Part shown: positions 14,989 to 23,864 of the stretch, piece after piece
How positions within the stretch are numbered: position 1 is the stretch's first letter
How the letters are laid out: the number at the start of each line of letters is the position of its first letter
Source: an uncultured Opitutia bacterium
GTDB lineage: Bacteria > Verrucomicrobiota > Verrucomicrobiia > Opitutales > UBA953
DNA length: 55,084 nucleotides
Direction of reading: 5' to 3'
Assembly (NCBI GenBank): GCA_903925205.1
Contig: CAIYEN010000141.1
Coordinates: 1 to 55,084 of the forward strand
Made by a program: the position numbers and the translations under genes
Notes under the pieces: model-generated
Told to the model about the DNA's origin: nothing
What the model saw: the letters and a program-made list of their open reading frames with translations, nothing else
Databases searched by the model: none

Positions 14989-16122
14989 ATGTTCCTCGCT
15001 CAAGTCGCCCCCGTGGCCGCTCCGGCCGCCGCCAGCTCGGTCAATAAATTCTACATCATCGGCGACCTCGACGCCGTGAAACCCGACGTCCCCCCCAGCT
15101 GGACGGACGTCATCCTGCATAACCTAGGGTACATTGCCCTCGCCTTCGTCATCGGCTGGCTCGCCAAGAAGGCTCTCGGGTGGGTCGCCACGAAATTCGG
15201 CAACAGCCCCATCGCCGAAGCCGCGGTGGCCGCGGTCGGCAAAGCCCTGCCCGCCCTCCTCCCCGCCTACGCCCTCCTTTTCATCATCAAGGAGAACGCT
15301 CCCTACCTCGCTCACTCCGGCTCGCTCCACTTCGCGGCCCTAAGCACGACCTTCCTGGCCTCGCTCGCCCATACGACCGCCATCTTCTACCTCGTCGAAA
15401 TCCCCATCGCCTGGGCCAAGAAGATTGCCGATCAAACCGATAATAAATTGGACGATATCCTCGTCCCGATGATCTCCACCGTCATCAAGATTTCGGTCAT
15501 CCTCGTCGGCGGCTTCAAGGCCATCTCCATCGTCGACCCGAAGTCCTCGGAAGCGATTCTCGGCCTGCTTGCGGGCGCGGTCGTCGGTCTGGCCTTCGCC
15601 TCACAGGACACCATCAAGAACGTCTTTGGTGCGGTCATGCTCATCGTCGACCAGCCCTTCACGCTGGGCGATTTTATCAACATCGGCACCCATGAAGGCA
15701 AGGTCGAGGCCTTGGGCTTGCGCTCCACGACCATCGTGCTCGTCGACGGCCAGCGCCTCGCCATCCCGAACGGCGACCTCGCCAACCGTGCGATCGTCAA
15801 TATCACCCGCCGCGACTTCATCCGTGCCCAAGACCTTGTGCACCTCGAGACTAACACGCCCGCGGAGCAGATTCAGCAGGCCGTGACCATTGTCCGCGAA
15901 CTGCTAGCGAACCATGAAGGCTTCGACCCGCGGCACCCGCCACTCGTGCATGTCACCGAGTTCAGCGACTGGGCCGTGAATGTCCGTTACATGTACTGGT
16001 TCTACCCGGCCAGCGCTGCCAAGCAACTGGAGTTCAACCAGAAGCTCGTCCTCCGCATCACCGAAAAATTCCAAGCTGCAGGCATCCGCCTTGCGGCCCA
16101 AGGCACCCCGCAGCCCCGCTAA
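14989..16122 (+). CDS. Small-conductance mechanosensitive channel (MscS family)
   Basis: A 377-residue inner-membrane channel that opens under membrane tension during osmotic downshock. There are about four to five hydrophobic segments: residues 42-62, 80-101, 113-140, 160-180 and the pore helix (SSEAILGLLAGAVVGLAFASQDTIKNVFGAV). The pore helix runs into the conserved VDQPFTLGDFINIG of the beta domain, then LRSTTIVLVDGQRLAIPNGDLANRAIVN, and a C-terminal alpha/beta cage. Compared with E. coli MscS (286) it carries additional N-terminal helices. It starts without a Shine-Dalgarno in a C-rich leader. The ABC ATPase gene begins 7 nt after its stop, so readthrough into that operon is possible. Confidence 0.92.
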   Translation: MFLAQVAPVAAPAAASSVNKFYIIGDLDAVKPDVPPSWTDVILHNLGYIALAFVIGWLAKKALGWVATKFGNSPIAEAAVAAVGKALPALLPAYALLFIIKENAPYLAHSGSLHFAALSTTFLASLAHTTAIFYLVEIPIAWAKKIADQTDNKLDDILVPMISTVIKISVILVGGFKAISIVDPKSSEAILGLLAGAVVGLAFASQDTIKNVFGAVMLIVDQPFTLGDFINIGTHEGKVEALGLRSTTIVLVDGQRLAIPNGDLANRAIVNITRRDFIRAQDLVHLETNTPAEQIQQAVTIVRELLANHEGFDPRHPPLVHVTEFSDWAVNVRYMYWFYPASAAKQLEFNQKLVLRITEKFQAAGIRLAAQGTPQPR

Positions 16123-16129
16123 TTTCCCC

Positions 16130-16834
16130 ATGGCCCTCATCGAAGTCTCTAAACTGCAAAAGTCTTACGGCGCCATTCGGGCCGTCCAAAGCGTCTCGTT
16201 CTCCGTCGACCGCGGCGAAGTCGTTGGCTTCCTCGGACCGAACGGCGCCGGCAAATCCACGACCATGAAGTTGCTGACGGGCTACCTACGCCCCGACGCT
16301 GGTACCGCCGTCGTCGCCGGCTTTGATGTCGTCGAGAACCCCGTGGCCGCGAAAGCCCACCTCGGGTACTCGCCCGAAGGCGCGCCCGCCTACGGCGAGA
16401 TGACCGTTCGCGAGTTCCTGCGGTTCGCCGCTGAACTGCGCGGCCTCACCGACCCCGCCCAACGCGTGGCCGACACACTCAAGCTCTGCCGCTTGGAAGA
16501 AGTCGCGGGCCAAGCCGTAGACACGCTCTCGAAGGGTTACCGCATGCGCGTCGGCTTCGCCCAGGCCGTAATCCACGACCCTGCAGTGCTCATCCTCGAC
16601 GAACCCACCGACGGCCTCGACCCGAACCAGAAGTTCGAAGTGCGCCGTATCCTCAAGGACATGGCGGCCCGCAAAGCGGTCATCGTGTCGACGCACATCC
16701 TCGAAGAAATCGATGAGCTCTGCACGCGCGTGATCGTCATCGCCCAAGGCGAGGTCCGCTGCGACGAGTCCAAAGAACGCTTCCTCCAACGCGGCGACGA
16801 CCTCAATCAGGTCTTCCGCAAACTCACCGCCTAA
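16130..16834 (+). CDS. ABC transporter ATP-binding protein, GldA type
   Basis: A 234-residue ATPase of an ABC-2 exporter. Walker A is GPNGAGKST (36-44), the Q-loop lies near GYSPEGAPAY, the signature is LSKGY (133-137) rather than LSGGQ, Walker B is LILDEP (154-159), and the H-loop is VSTHILEE. The LSKGYRxRVGxAQA form is typical of GldA- and NodI-like exporters. The ATG at 16130 gives a normal N-terminus; the frame extends upstream into the MscS gene but that part is not homologous. It is followed by a membrane subunit, a GldG-like protein and a DUF4340 protein, so it powers that complex. Confidence 0.94.
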   Translation: MALIEVSKLQKSYGAIRAVQSVSFSVDRGEVVGFLGPNGAGKSTTMKLLTGYLRPDAGTAVVAGFDVVENPVAAKAHLGYSPEGAPAYGEMTVREFLRFAAELRGLTDPAQRVADTLKLCRLEEVAGQAVDTLSKGYRMRVGFAQAVIHDPAVLILDEPTDGLDPNQKFEVRRILKDMAARKAVIVSTHILEEIDELCTRVIVIAQGEVRCDESKERFLQRGDDLNQVFRKLTA

Positions 16835-16847
16835 TCCACTGCCGACC

Positions 16848-17609
16848 ATGTCCGACACCCCTGCCTCCCCTACCCCGCGCGCCGGTGCTGCCTTCTGGGC
16901 CGTGCTGCGCCGCGAATTCGCGGGCTACTTCCGTACGCCGCTCGCGTACGTCTTCCTCGCAGTCTTCAACGCCTTCGCCATCTCCTTGGCTTTCTTCGTG
17001 GGTAACATCTACGAAGCCGGCGTCGCCAGCCTCGACCGCTTCTTCCTCTACCATCCGTGGCTCTGGGCCTTCCTCGCCCCCGCCGCCGGCGCGCGCCTCT
17101 GGGCCGAAGAACGCCGACAAGGGACGCTAGAATTGCTCCTCACCTGGCCAGTCACGGTCTGGCAGGCTGCCCTCGGCAAGTTCTTTGCGGCCTGGCTTTT
17201 CTTGGGCTGCGCGCTGCTCATCACCTTACCGATGGCTTTCACGGTCTGTTACCTCGGCGACCCCGACGTCGGTGTGATCGTCTCGGGCTACGTGGGCTCG
17301 TTCCTCTGTGCCGGCGCCTGCCTGGGCATCGCCGCCATCGCTTCCGCGCTCACCCGCAGTCAGGTCATCGCCTTCGTCACCGGCTTCCTGGCCTGCTTCG
17401 TACTAGTACTCGTCGGCTACGGGGTCTTCGACGAACTCCTCTCTGGGGCCTTTGCGTCCGGCACGGTCGACGAAATTCGCCGCCTCGGCCTGTGGCGCAA
17501 CCTTGAGCCGTTCACGCTGGGTCTCATCGACCTGCGCCCCACCGCCTACTTCTTGACCGTGGCCTTCGCAGGCCTCGGCCTCAGCACCCTCATCGTCGAA
17601 CGCCGCTAA
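16848..17609 (+). CDS. ABC-2 type permease, GldF-like
   Basis: A 253-residue integral membrane protein with six hydrophobic segments and the ABC-2 layout: N-terminal RREFAGYFRTPLAYVFLAVF, a re-entrant PAAGARLWAEERRQGTLELL between helices 2 and 3, and VWQAALGKFFAAWLFLG. The EERRQGTLELLLTWPVT segment is the usual motif of this class. It is followed 15 nt later by the GldG-like gene. Together with the upstream ATPase it forms a Gld-type exporter; in Bacteroidota the system is tied to gliding, but in other phyla its substrate is unknown. Confidence 0.92.
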   Translation: MSDTPASPTPRAGAAFWAVLRREFAGYFRTPLAYVFLAVFNAFAISLAFFVGNIYEAGVASLDRFFLYHPWLWAFLAPAAGARLWAEERRQGTLELLLTWPVTVWQAALGKFFAAWLFLGCALLITLPMAFTVCYLGDPDVGVIVSGYVGSFLCAGACLGIAAIASALTRSQVIAFVTGFLACFVLVLVGYGVFDELLSGAFASGTVDEIRRLGLWRNLEPFTLGLIDLRPTAYFLTVAFAGLGLSTLIVERR

Positions 17610-17624
17610 TCGGAGAACCCCGCC

Positions 17625-19511
17625 ATGTCTCGCTCCCAAGCCTTCTTCGCCGCGCTCGCCATTCTGGCCGCGGCCTTCTTCGTCAGCCTCATCATTGGTG
17701 TCGTCGGCGACCGCTTCGGCGGCACGCGCGTCGACCTGACCGAGGACCACACGTTCACGTTATCCCCGGGCTCACGACACATCGTCGGCAAGCTCGATGA
17801 GCCCGTCACGCTGGAGTTCTTCGTCAGCCGGTCCGACGTCAAACTCCGCCCCTACCTCGAAAGCTATTCCCGCCGGGTCGAAACGTTGCTGCGCGAATAC
17901 GCCGCCGCCTCCAAGGGGAAGGTGAAACTCGTCATCACCGACCCCAAGCCCGACACGAAAGAAGAGCAGCGGGCGCAGCGCCAGAATTTGGGGGCGATGA
18001 ACACGCCGAGCGGGGCAGCCTACCTCGGCCTCACGGCCCAGCAGGCCGATACGGTCAAGGCCATCGCCTTCCTCGACCCCACGCGCGAGAAATTCCTCGA
18101 GTACGACTTGTCCAAGTTGATCGCGTCCGTTGCCCGCCTCGAACGCCCCAAACTTGCGATCGTCAGCACGCTCGCGATTACCAACACCGCACCCCAAGGC
18201 GGCGACCAACAACCTGGGGCCGCCGACGTGCTCCTGGCTGAACTGGGTCAAACGTTCGAAGTCATCACGGTCAACAACCAGGCGACGGAGCTCCCGAAGG
18301 GCACGGCCGTGGTTGCGCTCATTCACCCACATCACCTGTCCGACAAGCTCGCCTACGCCATCGACCAATTCCTGTTGAATGGCGGCGCGGTCTTCGCCGC
18401 CGTCGACCCGCTCTCGCGCTACCAGAAGTTCCAGCAAGGCGGCATGCCCTTCATGGTCGCCCCGATGGCGCTCGGCGCTTCGTCTGACCCCGCCCTGCTC
18501 CGCGGTTGGGGGGTGAACGTCGAGATGGATGCCGTCTCCGGCGACAGCCAGCGCTCCGTGCCCATCCGCGGCTCGCGCAACCAGCCCGTGCAATACCCGC
18601 CCGCCTTCTCGGTGGGCGCCGAGTCCTTATCCAAGGAATCGCCACTGACCTCTGACCTGCGTGAAATGGCCTTCATGGAGGCCAGCGAAATCACGCTGAT
18701 CTCGGGTGCCGAAAAGCGCCTAAAAATGGATGTCCTGATTGCGCTCAAGGGCGCGACCACCGGGGCCGCCGCCACGACGCTCGCCAACGCAGGACCGTTC
18801 GAGAAAGTCGCGTTGGGCTTCAAGGCCGATGGCCGTCCCCGTATCCTCGCCGCTTCTTTCACCGGCACATTCACCTCCGCCTTCCCCAACGGCGTCGCCG
18901 CGGACGAGAAGGATAAGACCCCGAAAGCCGGCCCCGACCACCTCAAGGAATCCAAGAAGCCCGGCCGCCTCTTCGTTGTCGCAGACTCCGACTTCATGCT
19001 CGACCCCTTCACGGTCCGCCAGCGTCAGCTCAATGGCCAGTCGGTCATGGAAGAGCTGAACGACAACCTGAAGTTCGTGCTGAGCTCCCTCGAGACCCTC
19101 GGCGGCTCCGACGAACTCGTGACGCTGCGCTCCAAGGGCACGTCCATCCGCCCGTTCAAGCGCGTCGTCGCCCTCGAACGCAACGCGCAGGCCCTCTACC
19201 AAGCCAAGCTCGACGAAATCGAGAAGCGCCTCGAAGAGGCCAATAACAAGGTGAACGAAATCTCCCGGCGCAGTGGCGGCGACCTCTCGAAGGGCCTCGT
19301 GATCACGCCCGAGATGCAGCGTGAAATCGATAAGTTCCAGAAGGAAGCCACCGAACTCTCCGAGCAGCGCCGCCAGATTCGCCGGGGCCTCAGCGAAGAC
19401 GTGAACGCCCTCGGCCGCAAACTCGCTATCCTCAACCTCTTCATGGGGCCGATGCTCGCTGGCCTCTTCGGCCTGCTCTACTTCCTCTCCCGCCGCCGCA
19501 AAGCCGCCTAA
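17625..19511 (+). CDS. GldG-family ABC transporter auxiliary protein
   Basis: A 628-residue membrane-anchored protein. It has an N-terminal membrane helix (FFAALAILAAAFFVSLIIGVVG), then the GldG-type extracytoplasmic domain: DLTEDHTFTLSPGSRHIVGKLDEPVTLEFF, SRRVETLLREYAAASKGKVKL, and ALIHPHHLSDKLAYAIDQFLLNGG. Near the C-terminus is a coiled coil (LDEIEKRLEEANNKVNEI) and a final membrane helix (LAILNLFMGPMLAGLFGLLYFLSRRRK). The two-helix topology with a large outer domain is typical. GGAG sits 9 nt before the ATG, one of the few good Shine-Dalgarno candidates here. It lies between the GldF-like permease and the DUF4340 gene. Confidence 0.92.
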   Translation: MSRSQAFFAALAILAAAFFVSLIIGVVGDRFGGTRVDLTEDHTFTLSPGSRHIVGKLDEPVTLEFFVSRSDVKLRPYLESYSRRVETLLREYAAASKGKVKLVITDPKPDTKEEQRAQRQNLGAMNTPSGAAYLGLTAQQADTVKAIAFLDPTREKFLEYDLSKLIASVARLERPKLAIVSTLAITNTAPQGGDQQPGAADVLLAELGQTFEVITVNNQATELPKGTAVVALIHPHHLSDKLAYAIDQFLLNGGAVFAAVDPLSRYQKFQQGGMPFMVAPMALGASSDPALLRGWGVNVEMDAVSGDSQRSVPIRGSRNQPVQYPPAFSVGAESLSKESPLTSDLREMAFMEASEITLISGAEKRLKMDVLIALKGATTGAAATTLANAGPFEKVALGFKADGRPRILAASFTGTFTSAFPNGVAADEKDKTPKAGPDHLKESKKPGRLFVVADSDFMLDPFTVRQRQLNGQSVMEELNDNLKFVLSSLETLGGSDELVTLRSKGTSIRPFKRVVALERNAQALYQAKLDEIEKRLEEANNKVNEISRRSGGDLSKGLVITPEMQREIDKFQKEATELSEQRRQIRRGLSEDVNALGRKLAILNLFMGPMLAGLFGLLYFLSRRRKAA

Positions 19512-19514
19512 GCC

Positions 19515-20573
19515 ATGCGTAAATACTCCTACCTCATCGTCACCCTGGTCCTGGGCCTCGGCGCCCTCGCCTTGCTTAACCTTAAGCCGCAGGATGCCGC
19601 CGACGGCTCGGCCAAGAGCCCGCTGGTCGCCACGGAAATCCTCGCCCAGCCGAAGAGCTTCACGCTGAAGGCCAACGGTAAAGCGACCACCATCGAGAAA
19701 GCGGGCGACGGCTCCTGGGTCGTGAAAGATAAGTTTAACTTGCCCGTGGATGTCGAAAATCGCCTCCGCCCACTGGTGGTCGCCTTACAGAAAGCCGAAA
19801 ACCTCGGCGTGCTGACGAGTAACCCCAAGCGTCTGGAAAAGCTCGGCCTGGCCGACAGCTCCATCCGCGTGACGGGTGAGGACGGCAAGGTCTTCGCCGC
19901 GGACATCGGTAAGCCCACCGACGACGGCGCTGGGCTGTCCATGCGCCTGCAGGGCGAAACCTCAGCCATCCGTACGAACTTCAATGGCTACCTCGAAGCC
20001 GACCCCACCAACTGGATGGATTCGGTGCTCTTCAACGGGAAGCCCGAAGACATCAAGGCCATCGCGTTCACGTGGGCCGACGGCCAGCAGTCCTTCGCTC
20101 GCCCCGAAAAGGGGAAGCCTTTCGGGGGCAAGGAAGGCCCGACGGTCGAAGACATTGTTAACGCCCTCGCGATCATGCGCGCCTCCGACGCCGCCGCCAA
20201 GGGCGACCCAGAAGCCGCCACCGCATTCGCCAAGTCCTGGACGGTGAAGCTCGAGCTCTTCGATGGTTCGACGGTGACCGCAGTCTTCGCGAAGGGTGCC
20301 GCGGGCGCCCCCAACGAGCCACCGAAGCTCTTCACGCGCGTCAGCCACTCCGACCCGAAGCATGTCGCCAACGTGATGGGCGCGAAGGCCGAGTTCCTCT
20401 CGCAGCCTTGGTTGTCCGAGCAGCTCCCAGCGTCCCTCGCCGACTTCAAAAAGCGCGTCTCCCCGCCCGCGGAGAACCCAGGCCAACCGAACGCCCCGCA
20501 ACTGGGCAACTTCCAGGGACTCAGCCTGCCGGGCGGAAACGCCCCTGTTTTGACCCCGCCACCGGGCAAATAA
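19515..20573 (+). CDS. DUF4340 domain protein of the Gld-type export operon
   Basis: A 352-residue protein with one N-terminal membrane helix (YSYLIVTLVLGLGALALLNL) and a periplasmic DUF4340 region. Visible landmarks are the FTLKANGKATTIEKAGDGSWVVKDKFNLPVD segment (two beta repeats), NLGVLTSNPKRLEKLGLAD, and WMDSVLFNGKPEDIKAI. The last 40 residues are Pro/Gly-rich. DUF4340 proteins regularly follow GldG-type genes and are thought to be part of the same complex; the biochemical role is not known. It starts 3 nt after the GldG stop and ends at a strong terminator. Confidence 0.9.
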   Translation: MRKYSYLIVTLVLGLGALALLNLKPQDAADGSAKSPLVATEILAQPKSFTLKANGKATTIEKAGDGSWVVKDKFNLPVDVENRLRPLVVALQKAENLGVLTSNPKRLEKLGLADSSIRVTGEDGKVFAADIGKPTDDGAGLSMRLQGETSAIRTNFNGYLEADPTNWMDSVLFNGKPEDIKAIAFTWADGQQSFARPEKGKPFGGKEGPTVEDIVNALAIMRASDAAAKGDPEAATAFAKSWTVKLELFDGSTVTAVFAKGAAGAPNEPPKLFTRVSHSDPKHVANVMGAKAEFLSQPWLSEQLPASLADFKKRVSPPAENPGQPNAPQLGNFQGLSLPGGNAPVLTPPPGK

Positions 20574-20586
20574 GCCTGCTCTGAGC

Positions 20587-20619
20587 AAAAGCCCTTGCCT
20601 CCCTCGGCAAGGGCTTTTT
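20587..20619 (+). terminator. Intrinsic terminator of the Gld-type operon
   Basis: AAAAGCCCTTGCC (20587-20599), loop TCCCTC, GGCAAGGGCTTTTT (20606-20619). It lies 13 nt after the DUF4340 stop and only 14 nt before the nuoA ATG, leaving almost no room for a separate nuoA promoter. Confidence 0.92.
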
Positions 20620-20633
20620 CGTGTCTGCTTCCG

Positions 20634-21026
20634 ATGGTCCTCGCCGAAGCCCAGTCCCTCGCCACTTACCTGCCAGTCCTGATTCAGGCCGCCATGGGCT
20701 TAGCCCTGCCGATTGGCATCTTGGCGGCCAGCCACCTCTTTGGGCAGCGCGCCAAGGGCAACTACATCAAGGACAAGGCCTACGAGTGTGGCCTCCCGAT
20801 GGAAGGTAAACCGCACCCGCGCTTCGCCGTGAAGTTCTACGTCACCGCGATGTTGTTCATCCTGTTCGACATCGAAGTCGTGTTCCTCGTGCCCTGGGCA
20901 CTCGTTTACCGGGAATTCCTCGCCGCGGGCATCGCCATCACGGCGGCTACGGCGGTCTTCCTCGGCACCCTCGTCCTCGGCCTCGCTTACGAAGTGAAGC
21001 GGGGCGCGCTCGAGTGGGATAAGTAA
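20634..21026 (+). CDS. nuoA: NADH-quinone oxidoreductase subunit A
   Basis: Membrane subunit of respiratory complex I, located at the junction with the peripheral arm. The 130-residue product has three membrane helices and the invariant NuoA segments YECGLPMEG (Cys in the quinone-site loop) and RFAVKFYVTAMLFILFDIEV followed by FLVPWALVYRE. The ATG at 20634 was chosen; an in-frame TTG further upstream lies inside the terminator hairpin. No other nuo gene is in the window, and terminators lie directly before and after nuoA. The main complex I operon must be elsewhere. Confidence 0.94.
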   Translation: MVLAEAQSLATYLPVLIQAAMGLALPIGILAASHLFGQRAKGNYIKDKAYECGLPMEGKPHPRFAVKFYVTAMLFILFDIEVVFLVPWALVYREFLAAGIAITAATAVFLGTLVLGLAYEVKRGALEWDK

Positions 21027-21047
21027 GCCAAGTTTACGACCGCTACC

Positions 21048-21075
21048 AAAAGGGCGCCCGCTGGGCGCCCTTTTT
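21048..21075 (+). terminator. Intrinsic terminator after nuoA, probably bidirectional
   Basis: AAAAGGGCGCCC, loop GCT, GGGCGCCCTTTTT. It starts 22 nt after the nuoA stop and ends 3 nt before the stop codon of the convergent esterase gene; the AAAA on the left gives a T run in the reverse direction too. Confidence 0.93.
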
Positions 21076-21077
21076 AT

Positions 21078-22064
21078 TTACTTGGCGGCCGGGGCGGCGG
21101 CGGCCGGTGCTTTCAGGTGCTGATCAAAGAAGGCCGTCACCAGCGGACGCAGGTCGCGCTGCTTGGGCTGCAGGTCGAAGGTGTGTGGCGCGCCGGGAAT
21201 GACCTCCAACGCGCACGGGGCGCCCTTCTCTTTGGCGACCTTTAAGTAGGTCTCACTTTGGCTGAGCGGCACCGTGACGTCCGCCGTGCCGTGCACGAGC
21301 AGCATCGGCGCGTCCTTCGCATCGAGGTACGTCAGGGGCGAGCCCTGCTTATAGAGTTCCGGCGCTTCTTCACGGGTCTTTGCGAACATCTTCATGTCGT
21401 GGTAATTAATCAGGTCGACGGCCCCGTAGAAACCCACGGCACAAGTAACGCGCGCGGAGACGTCCTGATAAGGCTCACCCTTGACGGCATCAAAGCCGTC
21501 TGCGGAACCCGTGGTCGCCAACATCATCGCCAAGTTGCAGCCGGCCGAACAGCCGATGACGCCGATGCGTTCGGGGTCCACGCCCAAGGCCGCGGCTTCC
21601 TTACGCAGGTAACGGACGGCGGCCTTCGCATCATACACGCTCTGCGGCCACGTGACCTGCCCCTGCGTCCGCCGCAGCTTGTAGTTGATACTCATGCAAA
21701 CGTACCCCTTCAGGGTCAGGTTCTCGGCGATGTTCAATTCACGATTACGCGCCTTGTCCCCGTCGTTAAAGCCGCCACCATGGATGACGATGATGCCCGG
21801 CAGGGGCTTGGCCTTATCATGAGTGAGCGGGAAATAGAGATCCGCCTTCTCTTTGCGGGTGGCACCCAAATAGGCGACGTCGGCCTTCACTTGGACAGTC
21901 TTCGGATACACTGGGACTTTCTTGAGTTCGGCGGGCGTGTCCTCCGAGGGGGGCTCGCTGGCCTTCTTCGTTGCGACCGCGGGCTTAGCGACTTCCGTGG
22001 CGGGAGTAGTCGACGTCACGGGGTCGGCCATAAGGACCGCCCAAAAGCAGAGAAACGGGGTCAT
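21078..22064 (-). CDS. Secreted alpha/beta hydrolase (HSL/BD-FAE-like esterase)
   Basis: A 328-residue alpha/beta-hydrolase. It begins with a short hydrophobic signal-like stretch (MTPFLCFWAVLMA) and a Pro/Ala/Thr-rich linker to about residue 55. The fold then shows the oxyanion-hole HGGG (95-98), YVCMSINYKLR, the Asp-containing DAKAAVRYLRKEA, the nucleophile elbow GCSAG with Ser173, HGTADVTVPLSQSE with the likely catalytic Asp, and GAPHTFD with the catalytic His. This order is typical of carboxylesterases that remove acetyl or feruloyl groups from polysaccharides, though the substrate is not known. It is a single reverse gene between nuoA and fumarase. Confidence 0.87.
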   Translation of the reverse strand: MTPFLCFWAVLMADPVTSTTPATEVAKPAVATKKASEPPSEDTPAELKKVPVYPKTVQVKADVAYLGATRKEKADLYFPLTHDKAKPLPGIIVIHGGGFNDGDKARNRELNIAENLTLKGYVCMSINYKLRRTQGQVTWPQSVYDAKAAVRYLRKEAAALGVDPERIGVIGCSAGCNLAMMLATTGSADGFDAVKGEPYQDVSARVTCAVGFYGAVDLINYHDMKMFAKTREEAPELYKQGSPLTYLDAKDAPMLLVHGTADVTVPLSQSETYLKVAKEKGAPCALEVIPGAPHTFDLQPKQRDLRPLVTAFFDQHLKAPAAAAPAAK

Positions 22065-22155
22065 GGCTTAACCGATACACCAGCCCGACGGTTCGTCAAC
22101 GGCCCGCATAACTAGCCTCCAACCGACGGGAGGAGTTTAGTGCCCTACCCGCGAC

Positions 22156-23799
22156 TTAGGTCGCACAGACGCCGCAACCCGCCGGGAGGTTCAAGAAGAA
22201 GTCATTGCCCTTGTCGTCCACGAGGATGAACGCGGGGAAATCAACGACTTCAATCTTCCAGACGGATTCCATGCCGAGCTCGGGATAATCGATGACTTCG
22301 ACCTTACGGATGTTTTCCTGGGCCAAGATTGCCGCCGGGCCGCCGATAGAACCGAGGTAAAAACCGCCGTGCTTCTTACAGGCATCGGTGACGGCCTGAC
22401 CGCGGTTGCCCTTGGCAATCATGACGAGCGAGCCGCCGTTGGCCTGAAAGAGTTCAACGTAACTATCCATGCGCCCAGCGGTGGTTGGGCCAAACGAGCC
22501 CGAGGCCATGCCGACCGGGGTCTTCGCGGGACCAGCGTAATAGACGGGGTGCTGCTTGAAATATTCCGGTAGGCCTTCGCCGCGCTGGAGGCGCTCCTGC
22601 AGTTTAGCGTGGGCGATATCGCGGGCGACGACCAAGGTACCAGTCAACGCCAGGCGCGTGGTGACGGGGTGCTTGGATAGCTCGGCGCGAATCTCCGCCA
22701 TCGGACGGTTCAGGTCGATTTTGACGACCTTGGTGGCGTCGGCGTGCTTACGCGCCTCGGCCGGGATGAACTGGCCTGGGTTGGTCTCAAGCTGCTCAAT
22801 CCAGATACCGTCCTTATCAATCTTGGCCTTGGCGTTGCGGTCCGCCGAGCAAGAGACCGCCATGCCGATCGGGCATGAAGCCCCGTGACGCGGGAGCCGG
22901 ACGACGCGGACGTCGAGGGCGAACCATTTGCCGCCAAACTGCGCGCCGATGCCGAGGTTGTGCGCAGCCTTGAGGAGTTCGGCCTCCAAGGCGAGGTCAC
23001 GGAAGGCTTGGCCGTGCTCGTTGCCCTTGGTGGGCAAGGCGTCGTAGTAATGCGTGGAGGCCAGTTTGACGGCCTTCATCGTGGCCTCTGCGGAGGTACC
23101 GCCGACGACGATCGCCAAGTGGTACGGCGGACAAGCCGCGGTCCCGAGGCTCTTCATCTTTTCGGTCAGGAAAGCGACGAGTGACTTCGGATTCAGGACG
23201 GCCTTGGTTTCCTGATACAAGTAGCACTTATTCGCCGAGCCACCGCCCTTGGCGACGAAGAGGAACTCAAACTTCATCCCGCCCGTGGCGGCGATGTCGA
23301 CCTGCGCCGGCAGGTTGGTACCCGTGTTTTTTTCCGTATACAGGTCGAGCGGCGCGAGCTGGGAATAGCGGAGGTTGTTCTGCGCGTAGGCTTGGTAGAC
23401 ACCGAACGACAAGGCCTCGGCATCATCGCCGCCGGTCCAGACCTGCTGGCCCTTCTTAGCCGTAATGGCCGCCGTACCAGTATCCTGACAGAATGGCAGC
23501 ACGCCCTTCGCGGCGACTTCCGCATTGCGGAGCATGGCTAAAGCGACGGCGCGATCATTGTCGCTGGCTTCCGCGTCGGCAAGAATGGCGGCAACCTGCT
23601 GCAGGTGCTCCGAGCGGAGGTAAAAGTTAATATCGTGGAACGCTTGGTTCGCCAAGAGCGTGAGCCCTGCGGGGGCGACCTTGAGTACCGGCTTACCTTC
23701 GAACTCGACGACGGAGACGTGGTCCTTGGTGACCAAGCGATACTTCGTCGTATCTGGTCCCAGCGGGAAAGGTTCCTGATAATGGAATTGCGAGGCCAT
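22156..23799 (-). CDS. Class I (iron-sulfur) fumarate hydratase
   Basis: Homodimeric [4Fe-4S] hydratase interconverting fumarate and malate in the TCA cycle; oxygen-sensitive. The 547-residue product matches E. coli FumA/FumB across its length: FCQDTGTA with Cys104, [11 protein letters not shown], the cluster Cys in [24 protein letters not shown], and [22 protein letters not shown] with the third ligand. The C-terminal domain has [20 protein letters not shown] and the [13 protein letters not shown] motif. It is reverse-strand, 65 nt downstream of ygfZ. YgfZ is needed for some iron-sulfur enzymes, so the neighbourhood makes sense. Confidence 0.96.
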   Translation of the reverse strand: MASQFHYQEPFPLGPDTTKYRLVTKDHVSVVEFEGKPVLKVAPAGLTLLANQAFHDINFYLRSEHLQQVAAILADAEASDNDRAVALAMLRNAEVAAKGVLPFCQDTGTAAITAKKGQQVWTGGDDAEALSFGVYQAYAQNNLRYSQLAPLDLYTEKNTGTNLPAQVDIAATGGMKFEFLFVAKGGGSANKCYLYQETKAVLNPKSLVAFLTEKMKSLGTAACPPYHLAIVVGGTSAEATMKAVKLASTHYYDALPTKGNEHGQAFRDLALEAELLKAAHNLGIGAQFGGKWFALDVRVVRLPRHGASCPIGMAVSCSADRNAKAKIDKDGIWIEQLETNPGQFIPAEARKHADATKVVKIDLNRPMAEIRAELSKHPVTTRLALTGTLVVARDIAHAKLQERLQRGEGLPEYFKQHPVYYAGPAKTPVGMASGSFGPTTAGRMDSYVELFQANGGSLVMIAKGNRGQAVTDACKKHGGFYLGSIGGPAAILAQENIRKVEVIDYPELGMESVWKIEVVDFPAFILVDDKGNDFFLNLPAGCGVCAT

Positions 23800-23864
23800 C
23801 GGCTTCTAATGAAGCACCCCATCGCTTGGTCGCAAACGGAAACCGAACGGAAGCGCTGAACCGC

